Positions 1 to 6,635 of a DNA stretch of 8,956 bases are shown one piece after another; within the stretch, counting starts at the first letter, position 1, and each line of letters starts with the position of its first letter. The notes beneath the pieces were generated by a model, which had not been told where the DNA came from, did not search any database, and saw nothing but the letters and a program-made list of their open reading frames with translations. Made by a program: the position numbers and the translations under genes. Source of the stretch: Kordiimonadaceae bacterium (GTDB lineage Bacteria; Pseudomonadota; Alphaproteobacteria; Sphingomonadales; Kordiimonadaceae); NCBI GenBank assembly GCA_014238195.1, contig JABABO010000003.1, positions 1-8,956 of the forward strand, read 5' to 3'.

Positions 1-2
1 AT

Positions 3-296
3 GCTATGAAACCCAGCAAACTGGTAGGCGTGCCCATCGAAGTACGTTTGCATTTACATCCAAATATTACACCCATGCAAACATCTGATAACAAAATCAT
101 TCTTGATGCAAAAAGCGGGGATACATGGGTTTTTGAATGCGTATTGAAAACAGTTTTGGAAGACAGTCTTTACATCCCAAAGCCAATCAATATTTTGCCA
201 ACAAAAGCCATAATGATACAGCTTGAAAATATTATCAATGGGTCATTTATCACAGAGTGGACCCTGACCAAAATTACACCAAGTCCTGAAAACTGA
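3..296 (+). CDS. Heparinase II/III-like protein, C-terminal fragment (5' end outside window)
   Basis: The frame is open from the first bases of the window to a TGA at 294-296, so this is the end of a longer gene; the first in-window ATG (position 6) is probably internal. The visible residues include VRLHLHP near the start, a GDTWVFE stretch in the middle and LEDSLYIP further on, ending with a WTLTKI strand. This pattern of an HLHP motif, a G-x-W-x-F strand and an LE-(D/E)-S-x-Y strand is what I know from the C-terminal beta-sandwich of alphaproteobacterial heparinase II/III family proteins, which are polysaccharide lyase-like. Catalytic residues lie upstream and cannot be judged. The gene ends 32 bp before purH on the same strand with no terminator-like hairpin between, so co-transcription is likely. 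Family assignment rests on remembered motifs and on gene order. Confidence 0.7.
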   Translation, partial: AMKPSKLVGVPIEVRLHLHPNITPMQTSDNKIILDAKSGDTWVFECVLKTVLEDSLYIPKPINILPTKAIMIQLENIINGSFITEWTLTKITPSPEN

Positions 297-328
297 TCCC
301 ACTAACATGACGAAATGAGAAAACCACT

Positions 329-1912
329 ATGACCGACATCATTAAAATCAAACGAGCGCTTTTGTCTGTGTCTGATAAAAGCGGCCTTATTGAATTGGGT
401 CAAGCGTTAACCAATATTGGGACTGAAATTCTATCAACTGGCGGGTCTGCGCAAACTTTGCGGGGCGCGGGCATTCCTGTGATAGACGTTGCAGACCATA
501 CAGGTTTTCCTGAAATGATGGATGGTCGTGTCAAAACCCTGCACCCTAAAATTCATGGTGGTTTTTTAGCACTGCGCGATAATCCCGATCATATGACTGC
601 CTTGCGGGACCATGATATTGGGGAGATTGATCTGGTGGTGATTAACCTTTACCCGTTTGAAGCAACAGTAAAAAGCGGTGCGGATTTTGATACTTGTATT
701 GAAAATATTGATATTGGTGGTCCTGCAATGGTGCGGTCTGCGGCGAAAAATCATGGATTTGTAACGATAATTACTGACCCTTCTGATTATTCAGTCATCA
801 TTGATGAAATAAAATCAAAGGGTGGCACAAGCCATAGCACACGCAAAAAAATGGCGGCCATTGCATATGCCCGCACCGCGGCTTATGACACAGCAATTAG
901 CCAGTGGTATGCAGTTCAAAATGGTGATACATTTCCAGAACGCATGACAGTATCTGGTATCAAAGTGCAAGAGTGCCGCTACGGGGAGAACCCGCATCAA
1001 GACGCCGCTTTTTATAAAAATGCTGAGCTAAGATTAGGCATAGCAACAGCGACGCAGCATCAAGGTAAAGAGCTCTCCTATAATAACTTAAATGACACAG
1101 ATGCTGCCTTTGAACTGGTGAGCGAATTAGATACAACCATTCCAGCTGTTGCGATTATCAAACACGCTAACCCGTGCGGCGTCGCCATGGGTGCTGATGC
1201 GAAAACTGCTTATAAGCAAGCCTTAAAATGCGATCCTGTTTCAGCGTTTGGCGGTATTGTTGCCCTAAACTGTACCCTAGACGCAGCAACAGCCGCTGAA
1301 ATTGTTAAAGTGTTTACCGAAGTGATCATTGCCCCTAATGTCACTGCCGAAGCAAAAGCCATAATCGCAGAAAAGAAAAATCTGCGCTTGCTAACGACTG
1401 GTGGGACGGCGAACCCCAGCCTAGGGGCTAAAATGATTAAATCGGTCGCAGGGGGCTTTTTGGTGCAAAACCGTGATACTGGGCGCGTTTCGCTGGATGA
1501 TCTAAAAGTCGTAACCAAACGTCAACCAAGCACACGAGAACTAAAAGATTTGCTGTTTGCATTCCACGTTGGCAAGCATGTGAAATCAAACGCTATTGTT
1601 TACGTGCGTGATGGTATGACTGTGGGCATTGGGGCAGGCCAAATGAACCGCCGTGATAGTTCCCGTATTGCTGCGATTCGTGCGGCTGAGGCGGCTGAAT
1701 TAGCGGGTGAAAGCAAAAGTTTTGCTGCTGGCAGTGTTGTTGCGAGTGATGCCTTCTTCCCCTTCGCTGATGGCCTGATGGCAGCCGCAGAGGCAGGGGC
1801 AACCGCCATCATCCAACCAGGTGGAAGTATGCGGGACCAAGACGTGATTGATGCCGCCGATGCAGCGGGGCTTGCAATGGTATTCACGGGCATGCGGCAC
1901 TTTAGGCATTAG
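329..1912 (+). CDS. purH: Bifunctional AICAR formyltransferase / IMP cyclohydrolase PurH
   Basis: This cytosolic enzyme catalyses the last two steps of de novo purine synthesis: formyl transfer from 10-formyl-tetrahydrofolate to AICAR, then ring closure of FAICAR to IMP. The 527 residues match the usual length of the family. The N-terminal IMP cyclohydrolase (MGS-like) domain, about residues 5-200, shows STGGS (36-40) and the conserved RVKTLHPKIHGG (67-78). The transformylase domain, about 205-527, carries the catalytic Lys-His in KHANPCG (278-284), the SAFGG segment (305-309), DAFFPFADG (474-482) and QPGGS (496-500), and ends with the family-typical MRHFRH. The ATG at 329 gives the canonical N-terminus (KRALLSVSDKSG); only a weak purine stretch (ATGAGAAAA) precedes it. 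It follows the heparinase-like gene by 32 bp and converges on the large minus-strand gene. It appears intact, with no frameshift. Confidence 0.98.
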   Translation: MTDIIKIKRALLSVSDKSGLIELGQALTNIGTEILSTGGSAQTLRGAGIPVIDVADHTGFPEMMDGRVKTLHPKIHGGFLALRDNPDHMTALRDHDIGEIDLVVINLYPFEATVKSGADFDTCIENIDIGGPAMVRSAAKNHGFVTIITDPSDYSVIIDEIKSKGGTSHSTRKKMAAIAYARTAAYDTAISQWYAVQNGDTFPERMTVSGIKVQECRYGENPHQDAAFYKNAELRLGIATATQHQGKELSYNNLNDTDAAFELVSELDTTIPAVAIIKHANPCGVAMGADAKTAYKQALKCDPVSAFGGIVALNCTLDAATAAEIVKVFTEVIIAPNVTAEAKAIIAEKKNLRLLTTGGTANPSLGAKMIKSVAGGFLVQNRDTGRVSLDDLKVVTKRQPSTRELKDLLFAFHVGKHVKSNAIVYVRDGMTVGIGAGQMNRRDSSRIAAIRAAEAAELAGESKSFAAGSVVASDAFFPFADGLMAAAEAGATAIIQPGGSMRDQDVIDAADAAGLAMVFTGMRHFRH

Positions 1913-1914
1913 AT

Positions 1915-1946
1915 TTATAGCCAAACAAGGTGATCAAAATTCACCG
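1915..1946 (+). repeat. 32-nt intergenic direct repeat, copy 1 (unit A)
   Basis: This 32-nt unit begins with TTATAGCCAAACAAGG two bases after the purH stop codon. It recurs at 2009-2040 with one mismatch (C to T at its eleventh base). It contains a small inverted repeat, GGTGA and TCACC around a 7-nt loop, that could form a hairpin at the 3' end of the purH transcript. It overlaps by one base the 60-nt element that follows. No known repeat family was recognised. Confidence 0.85.
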
Positions 1947-2005
1947 TATAGCGAGACCAATAAATAATGAGACCATTATTTATTGATAAGTCGAACCGAT
2001 ACAAA
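1946..2005 (+). repeat. 60-nt dispersed intergenic repeat with AT-rich stem (unit B, copy 1)
   Basis: The 60-nt sequence begins with GTATAGCGAGACC and matches 8897-8956 at 57 of 60 positions in the same orientation. Its core is a perfect 12-bp inverted repeat: CAATAAATAATG at 1958-1969, loop AGAC, and the complementary arm at 1974-1985. No poly-T run follows the stem, so it is not a classical intrinsic terminator. It lies 33 nt after purH in the convergent gap and is flanked on both sides by unit A. Possible roles are a REP/MITE-like element, an RNA 3'-end stabiliser or a weak bidirectional terminator; the sequence does not decide between them. Confidence 0.85.
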
Positions 2006-2008
2006 GAC

Positions 2009-2040
2009 TTATAGCCAAATAAGGTGATCAAAATTCACCG
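2009..2040 (+). repeat. 32-nt intergenic direct repeat, copy 2 (unit A)
   Basis: This second copy of the unit at 1915-1946 has one mismatch. Unlike copy 1, it is embedded in a larger inverted structure: TATAGCCA at 2010-2017 pairs with TGGCTATA at 2045-2052, enclosing the internal GGTGA/TCACC hairpin. It ends 27 nt from the stop codon of the converging secreted-protein gene. Confidence 0.85.
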
Positions 2041-2052
2041 CAAGTGGCTATA
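2010..2052 (-). terminator. Possible terminator hairpin of the large secreted-protein gene
   Basis: Read on the minus strand, 16 nt after the stop of the large gene, the RNA could form an 8-bp outer stem (TATAGCCA with TGGCTATA). Inside it sits a second 5-bp stem (GGTGA with TCACC), and the 3' side continues AGTCTTTGT. The T-tract is short and interrupted, so termination efficiency is uncertain. The structure overlaps repeat unit A, so it may be a property of the repeat rather than a dedicated terminator. Confidence 0.35.
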
Positions 2053-2067
2053 TCGGTTAAGTCCCCA

Positions 2068-5000
2068 TCATCCAAAAGTAATATTCATCGTGCTTAAATC
2101 ACTGAGGCTTAGGCCGCTCAGTAAGATAGTTGAATTATCGCTTAGGGTTATCAGCAAGCCATTCGCTGTGTCTTCGGCTGCCGCCGTCAGCGTACCTAGG
2201 TCAGTGAAACTGGTTTCTGATAAATCAAGAACATCTTCATCAAGCTCAAAGTCCGTGATTTGATCATCGCCGCTATTTAAGCTAAAGAAAAACGTGTCTT
2301 CGCCGCTGCCGCCGGAAAGCGTGTCATTACCGAAACCGCCGTAGATGGTATCATCGCCTGCGCCGCCTAGAACCGTGTCATTGCCCGCGCCACCGTAAAT
2401 GAGATCATCGCCGTTCCCGCCTGTTACGCTATCATCATCATCCCCGCCGCCCAGCGTGTCATTGCCGCCGGAGCCAATCACCGTGTCATTGCCTGTGCCT
2501 GCCCAAACGACATTACCGTCATCATCAGCTGCAGGGTCGTCTTCTGTTGCGGCGTAGATAACATCATTACCAGACCCACCGAACAGATAATCAACGCCGT
2601 CGCCACCTTCAATCGTGTCATCGCCGTTTCCGCCGCCGATTGTATCATTACCGTTACCACCATGAACGTCATCATCGCCGTTGCCCGCAGGAACAACATC
2701 ATCATCACGGCCAAGGGCAAGGGTATCATCATTGTCTGTTGGTGTTGTTTGCGCTGCTGGTAAATCAGCGGTTGGTTGCACCGCATCGTCAAGGGGTGGG
2801 GCAGGGGTTGGGGTCGGTGTGCGTCTCACAACTGGCTCATCCGCCCCATTGATCGTGATGACTATGTCCGTATCGGTGCCATCGGGCGACTCGATGGTGA
2901 TTGAGTCGGTCAAAGTGTCGCCGTCGCCAAGGCCCTGAATATCGTTGTTGCTGTTGTTCAAGCTGTAAGTCCAAACCCCCGCCGAGGTTATCTCTAAACT
3001 ACCGTAGGTGCCTGGAATTGTGTCTTCGTTAAACACATCATCGCCGTCATCATCGTCCGTAATCGTCAGCGTGCCTGTGGCAGTTATGTTGGTGTCTTCG
3101 GTGACTGTGCCTGTCGTAGTGCCAGTAATCGTCGCTGGATCATTTGCGCCATTAATCGTGATGGTGATGTCTTTTGTTGTTGTGTCATTCGCCGGCAAGG
3201 TTATTGTATCCGCCGCGTTCGCACCAGCCTTAAGGAATTGTACACTTGCGTCTGTAAGTTCGTAAATCCAAGTCCCGCTTGTCAGGGTGAGCGTACCATA
3301 AGTGCCTGGGGTCGTCGTATCCACAAAAGCAGGATCATCCCCTCTATCAGGATCGCTGATAGTGATTGTGCCAGTAGCGGTGCCGTCTGTATCACTATCT
3401 TCAACGACTGTCCCTGTGAGTGTGCCTTCGACTTTGGCATCATCCTCAGCCCCATTGATCGTGATGATTATGTCCGTACTATCGGTGCCATCGGGCGACT
3501 TGATGTTGATTGTATCGGTCAAGGTGTCCGAATCAATACGGCTATTCACAGTGTCGTTGTCGTTATTTAAGCTGTAGGTCCAATCGCCATTTGCTAGGAT
3601 ATCCAAGCTGCCATAAGCACCTAGATAGGTCGCTTCGGCAAAGATATCTTCACCGCTATCTATATCGGTAAGGGATAGGTTACCTGATACGGTGTTTTGA
3701 TCCGCGTCTTCGGTGACCTCCCCTATCGTGGTACCAGTGATGGTTGCTGCATCATTGACACCAGTGACCGTGATGGTGATGTCTTGCGGCGTATTATCAA
3801 AAGAATAGATCGTTATAATATCATCGACTTCGATATCTTGGGGAATAGTTTGTGTTGCAGCGTCATTGTCGTTATTTAAGGTGTAGGTCCAGATACCATC
3901 CACGTCAATATCCAAGCTGCCGTAGGTGCCTGTATGGGTATCTGGGATAAACTCGGCTTCGTTCAGGTCCGTGTCAGTAATGGTTAGCGTACCTGATGCG
4001 GTGTTGTTTGATGTGTCGTCTTCGGTGAGGGCACCTGTGATGGTGCCGCCGATAATGGCACGAAATTCATCAATGCCCTTCACGGTGATGGTGATAAGCT
4101 GGTCACTATTGTTAATTGCATCTTCGGCACGGATAGTGAAAGTGTCTCCAAGGGTATCACCATCTACCATAGTTTGAACATCTAAGTTACCTGTATTTAA
4201 AGTATACGTCCAATCACCATTGGTTTCGACATCAATAGTACCATAAGCTGCATCAAAGGCTGACCATGCAAAATCAGTGGCTGTTTTGCCCTCTGGGTCA
4301 AGCAGAACAAATGAGCCACTTGTGGTAAGAAATGTATCCTCGGTCACCGCACCTTCGGTAATGCCTGTGATTGTATGAGGTTCGTTTTGAATTGCAGCCC
4401 CGCCGTAGATTAGATAGCTTTCCCCTTTATTACCATTTGCCTTTGGGGCACCGATGATCAAGTCATCATAACCATCTTCGTTGACATCACCCGCACCCGC
4501 GACGGACAAGGCAAACCAATCCGATGAAGCAACGTCACTACTTAATTTAAAGCCGTTGCTGCCATCTAGGCCTGACAGTTCAATTGAAGCGATAGTGTCT
4601 TCATTGAAGCCAAACACCAGATAAGCCTCACCAGCATAACCATCTGCAACATAAGCCCCAATGATAATATCATCGTAGCCATCGCCGTTAACATCACCTA
4701 CCCCCGCGACAGACGCGCCACTGTAATCCTCAGCATCAACCCCATTCAGGACAAAGCCATTACTTCCATCAAGACTAGATAAGTCTATGGCTGATCCCGC
4801 GCTGTTTGCGTTTGAGCCAAAAGCCACATAGGTTTTACCAGCCTTGCTATTGCCATTTGGGCTAGCGCTAGGTGCGCCAATGACAAGATCATCGTAGCCA
4901 TCACCGTTAATATCCCCAGCATTTGCGACGGAAAAGCCAAATCTTTCGGAAGCAGGACTCTTAAGGGTAAAGCCATTAATTCCATTGAGATCAGATGAAT

Positions 5001-6279
5001 CTAGACTTGGCTCAAAACTGCCGCCTTGGCCAAATATCACATAGGTTTCACCGGTATTAGCAGGGCTATCTCCACCTGAGGCATCGGACCCAATGATCAG
5101 GTCGTCGTAACCATCACCGTTGATGTCGCCAGCGTTAGAAGCAGAAATACCAGTGAAATCCTTTGCCTCAAATCCATGAAAAACAAAACCATTGCTACCA
5201 TCTAAACTGGAGAGCTCGATTGCGGTAGCGGTGTTACCACTGAAACCAAAGACCACATAAGCTTCGCCAGCATTAGAGTAATTATCAATTAAGCTCTCTG
5301 CGTAATAGGCCCCAATGATCAGGTCGTCATAACCATCGCCGTTGATATCACCAGCGCTGGAAACAGAAATGCCGCTATAGTCTTCATGGTCAATACCGTT
5401 CAATTTAAAGCCATCATTGCTACCAAGGCTGGAAAGGTTTAATATGGCATCAAAGTCAGTACCCTGAGGCCGGCCAAACACAACATAGGTTTCACCCACA
5501 TTACTATTACCATTAAGATCTGCGCGAGGAACCCCGATGATAATATCATCAATACCATCCCCGTTAAAATCCCCAGCACTTGAGACTGAACTACCCGTGC
5601 GATCTTTTTCATCAACGCCTTGAATGACAAAACCATTGTTACCGTCTAAGGTATTTAAATCTATTGACGACGCTATGCCGCCGCTGTTACCAAAAACTAT
5701 ATAACTTTTACCCTCTGCTTTATTATCAGGGGTGTTTTTTGCCCCCCAAGCCCCAATAATCACGTCATCTATGCCATCGTCGTTGATATCACCAGCACTG
5801 GAAACGGACCAACCTTTATTCTCACTACCATACCCAGCACCCGTTAATATAGCGCCTTGTGTGATGTCTAGCGTGGCTAGGTTATAAAAGGCTTCATAAC
5901 CTGTGACTGGGGTAACCTCGATGATATCAGTGACAGTGATTTCCAAATCAAAGGTGGCTGTATCATATAAGCCACCATCTTCTGTTACTGTGAAGGTTAG
6001 CTCATAAACATTATTGCGGTCAGTATCAGAATTGGATTCGTAATCTGGCGCAGTGATAAAGTTCAGTTCGCCAGTGGCGCTGTTAATTTCGAACGCGTTA
6101 TAGTCAGCGCCGCCAGTGGCTGCATCTGTACCGATGCTGTATATCAGGTTTTCGTCGAAATTACCGTCGTCCAACTGCACTTGGAGGTTAAAGAAAACGC
6201 TTGTTGTATCTTCTTCAACGGATATAGCGGGTTTATTATGAAATGTTATTGTCATGCTTTTATCAAATATCTCTAACAT
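2068..6279 (-). CDS. Large secreted RTX/VCBS/FG-GAP repeat protein, putative calcium-dependent adhesin (type I secretion substrate)
   Basis: The 1403-residue acidic protein has no N-terminal signal peptide or membrane segment. Domains in order: a cadherin-like domain (about 14-121, with NAFEINSATGELNF and an acidic DYE motif); seven FG-GAP repeats (about 140-628) each with a DxNxDGxDDxxIG calcium loop; five VCBS repeats (about 634-1148); a proline/threonine hinge (about 1150-1187); RTX GGxGxDxxx nonapeptides (about 1193-1335); and a C-terminal domain ending ILLSGLSLSDLSTMNITFG, typical of type I secretion targets. The likely role, by analogy with such proteins, is calcium-stabilised adhesion outside the cell; there is no recognisable toxin, protease or lyase domain. 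The ATG at 6279 has no clear ribosome site; the ATG at 6255 (residue 9) is an equally possible start. No secretion genes are in the window. The gene stands alone, converging with purH and divergent from the CNNM gene. Confidence 0.9.
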   Translation of the reverse strand: MLEIFDKSMTITFHNKPAISVEEDTTSVFFNLQVQLDDGNFDENLIYSIGTDAATGGADYNAFEINSATGELNFITAPDYESNSDTDRNNVYELTFTVTEDGGLYDTATFDLEITVTDIIEVTPVTGYEAFYNLATLDITQGAILTGAGYGSENKGWSVSSAGDINDDGIDDVIIGAWGAKNTPDNKAEGKSYIVFGNSGGIASSIDLNTLDGNNGFVIQGVDEKDRTGSSVSSAGDFNGDGIDDIIIGVPRADLNGNSNVGETYVVFGRPQGTDFDAILNLSSLGSNDGFKLNGIDHEDYSGISVSSAGDINGDGYDDLIIGAYYAESLIDNYSNAGEAYVVFGFSGNTATAIELSSLDGSNGFVFHGFEAKDFTGISASNAGDINGDGYDDLIIGSDASGGDSPANTGETYVIFGQGGSFEPSLDSSDLNGINGFTLKSPASERFGFSVANAGDINGDGYDDLVIGAPSASPNGNSKAGKTYVAFGSNANSAGSAIDLSSLDGSNGFVLNGVDAEDYSGASVAGVGDVNGDGYDDIIIGAYVADGYAGEAYLVFGFNEDTIASIELSGLDGSNGFKLSSDVASSDWFALSVAGAGDVNEDGYDDLIIGAPKANGNKGESYLIYGGAAIQNEPHTITGITEGAVTEDTFLTTSGSFVLLDPEGKTATDFAWSAFDAAYGTIDVETNGDWTYTLNTGNLDVQTMVDGDTLGDTFTIRAEDAINNSDQLITITVKGIDEFRAIIGGTITGALTEDDTSNNTASGTLTITDTDLNEAEFIPDTHTGTYGSLDIDVDGIWTYTLNNDNDAATQTIPQDIEVDDIITIYSFDNTPQDITITVTGVNDAATITGTTIGEVTEDADQNTVSGNLSLTDIDSGEDIFAEATYLGAYGSLDILANGDWTYSLNNDNDTVNSRIDSDTLTDTINIKSPDGTDSTDIIITINGAEDDAKVEGTLTGTVVEDSDTDGTATGTITISDPDRGDDPAFVDTTTPGTYGTLTLTSGTWIYELTDASVQFLKAGANAADTITLPANDTTTKDITITINGANDPATITGTTTGTVTEDTNITATGTLTITDDDDGDDVFNEDTIPGTYGSLEITSAGVWTYSLNNSNNDIQGLGDGDTLTDSITIESPDGTDTDIVITINGADEPVVRRTPTPTPAPPLDDAVQPTADLPAAQTTPTDNDDTLALGRDDDVVPAGNGDDDVHGGNGNDTIGGGNGDDTIEGGDGVDYLFGGSGNDVIYAATEDDPAADDDGNVVWAGTGNDTVIGSGGNDTLGGGDDDDSVTGGNGDDLIYGGAGNDTVLGGAGDDTIYGGFGNDTLSGGSGEDTFFFSLNSGDDQITDFELDEDVLDLSETSFTDLGTLTAAAEDTANGLLITLSDNSTILLSGLSLSDLSTMNITFG
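2275..2703 (-). repeat. RTX nonapeptide repeat block of the secreted protein
   Basis: Residues about 1193-1335 contain tandem GGxGxDxxx repeats, for example GGNGNDTIG, GGNGDDTIE, GGAGNDTVL and GGFGNDTLS. In known RTX proteins these bind calcium in a parallel beta-roll that folds after export. The array is interrupted at about 1241-1260 by an acidic non-repeat insert (TEDDPAADDDGN), splitting it into two blocks. The underlying DNA is repetitive at the codon level (Gly/Asp/Asn), giving a pyrimidine-rich plus strand with many CATCATC-like runs. Confidence 0.9.
2836..4380 (-). repeat. Five tandem VCBS repeats
   Basis: Five repeats of roughly 100 residues each start at about residues 636, 740, 844, 946 and 1048. 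Each begins with an ITG-T-x-G-x-(V/L)-T/VED motif, has a GxYGxLxI...W(T/I)Y core and ends in a DITITxxGxxD strand. This is the VCBS pattern (repeats found in Vibrio, Colwellia, Bradyrhizobium and Shewanella adhesins), an Ig-like fold serving as spacer in large surface proteins. Repeats 3 and 5 are closest to each other in their C-terminal halves (SPDGTD plus ITING). Repeat 4 deviates, with VQFLKAGA in place of the LNN-type turn. Confidence 0.88.
4396..5862 (-). repeat. Seven FG-GAP (integrin-alpha-type) repeats forming a beta-propeller
   Basis: Seven calcium loops of the form DxNxDGxDDxxIG start at residues 164, 237, 311, 385, 456, 529 and 598, spaced 69-74 residues apart. Each is preceded by a (S/A)xAGD-type strand and followed by a GxxYxxFG strand and, in most units, a LDGxNGFxLxG segment. 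Seven is the number needed to close an integrin-alpha-like propeller, so the module looks complete. The first and last loops differ slightly (DINDDGIDD and DVNEDGYDD versus DINGDGYDD in the middle). Ligand binding by this domain is inferred from family knowledge; no specific ligand can be read. Confidence 0.9.
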
Positions 6280-6449
6280 TTAAAGGGAACTGAGAAATCA
6301 CACTTTTTGAAAGAAAGAAAAATTTCTATTCAACTAACTATTTAACTAAAAATTATGACAAAGGCAACTGTTCAATTCATCATGCTGGGAAAACATAGAA
6401 ATTTTTTAATTTAAAGTAATAGTAAATTTACATTAAGTTGATTAACTCA

Positions 6450-6478
6450 TTGAATAAGCAAGAATATTTTATTATAAT
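6450..6478 (+). promoter_or_regulatory. Candidate sigma-70-type promoter upstream of the CNNM gene
   Basis: TTGAAT at 6450-6455 and a consensus TATAAT at 6473-6478 are separated by exactly 17 nt. Transcription would begin near 6485, leaving a leader of about 150 nt before the ATG at 6636. The surrounding A+T-rich sequence makes TATAAT matches likely by chance, so this is only a candidate. Confidence 0.35.
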
Positions 6479-6625
6479 ATACTTAATATTATTGAGTAAA
6501 CTTATATAGTGTATAAGATATCTTAAGATGTATTAACGTTTCCATAGATTTATGTTTGCTAAAGTCTTGCCACTCAGCGTATCTGTCCTATATTCTAAGC
6601 TTTCCTAGTTTTGATTGGCTGTTTT

Positions 6626-6630
6626 AAGGA
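6626..6630 (+). promoter_or_regulatory. Ribosome binding site that decides the CNNM start
   Basis: AAGGA ends 5 nt before the ATG at 6636. A longer in-frame reading could begin at a TTG at 6615, but this Shine-Dalgarno would then lie inside the coding region, so the ATG is preferred. Confidence 0.65.
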
Positions 6631-6635
6631 AAACC

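Larger units (their letters stand above)
6280..6635. other. A+T-rich divergent intergenic region
   Basis: About 356 bp separate the divergent starts of the secreted-protein gene and the CNNM gene. No credible coding region is seen in either direction. Composition is strongly A+T (only 8 G or C in 6461-6520). It contains a candidate plus-strand promoter, a 6-bp hairpin (CTTATA at 6501-6506 with TATAAG at 6512-6517) and an overlapping 12-bp perfect palindrome TAAGATATCTTA at 6514-6525. These could be regulator sites, but such short AT palindromes also arise by chance here. I found no convincing minus-strand promoter. Confidence 0.6.

Noticed and set aside
307..318. ATG at 307 as an alternative purH start
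   Set aside because: It is out of frame with purH and meets a stop after three codons.
566..1924. Several minus-strand open frames inside purH
   Set aside because: They are antisense to a clearly conserved, full-length purH and match no family I recognise.
1958..1985. The 12-bp AT-rich stem as a classical intrinsic terminator of purH
   Set aside because: The stem is almost entirely A-T and is not followed by a T-run; its recurrence elsewhere fits a repeat element better.
1915..2058. Insertion sequence or transposon end
   Set aside because: There is no transposase gene, no clear terminal inverted repeats enclosing a gene and no target-site duplication that could be defined.
2300..2700. Regularly spaced short repeats resembling a CRISPR array
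   Set aside because: The periodicity is 27 bp in frame with RTX nonapeptides; there are no identical repeats with unique spacers and no cas genes.
2640..3577. Plus-strand open frames of 70-110 codons opposite the adhesin gene
   Set aside because: They mirror the Gly/Asp/Thr-rich repeats of the minus-strand gene, have low-complexity Val/Ser-rich translations and no ribosome sites; their mutual similarity follows from the VCBS repeats.
2068..6279. Annotation of the large gene as a haemolysin or RTX toxin
   Set aside because: RTX repeats indicate calcium binding and type I export only; no pore-forming, acylation or enzymatic domain is visible.
6615..6635. TTG start for the CNNM gene adding seven residues
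   Set aside because: AAGGA lies 5 nt upstream of the ATG at 6636, and the N-terminus from that ATG matches the family's first helix.
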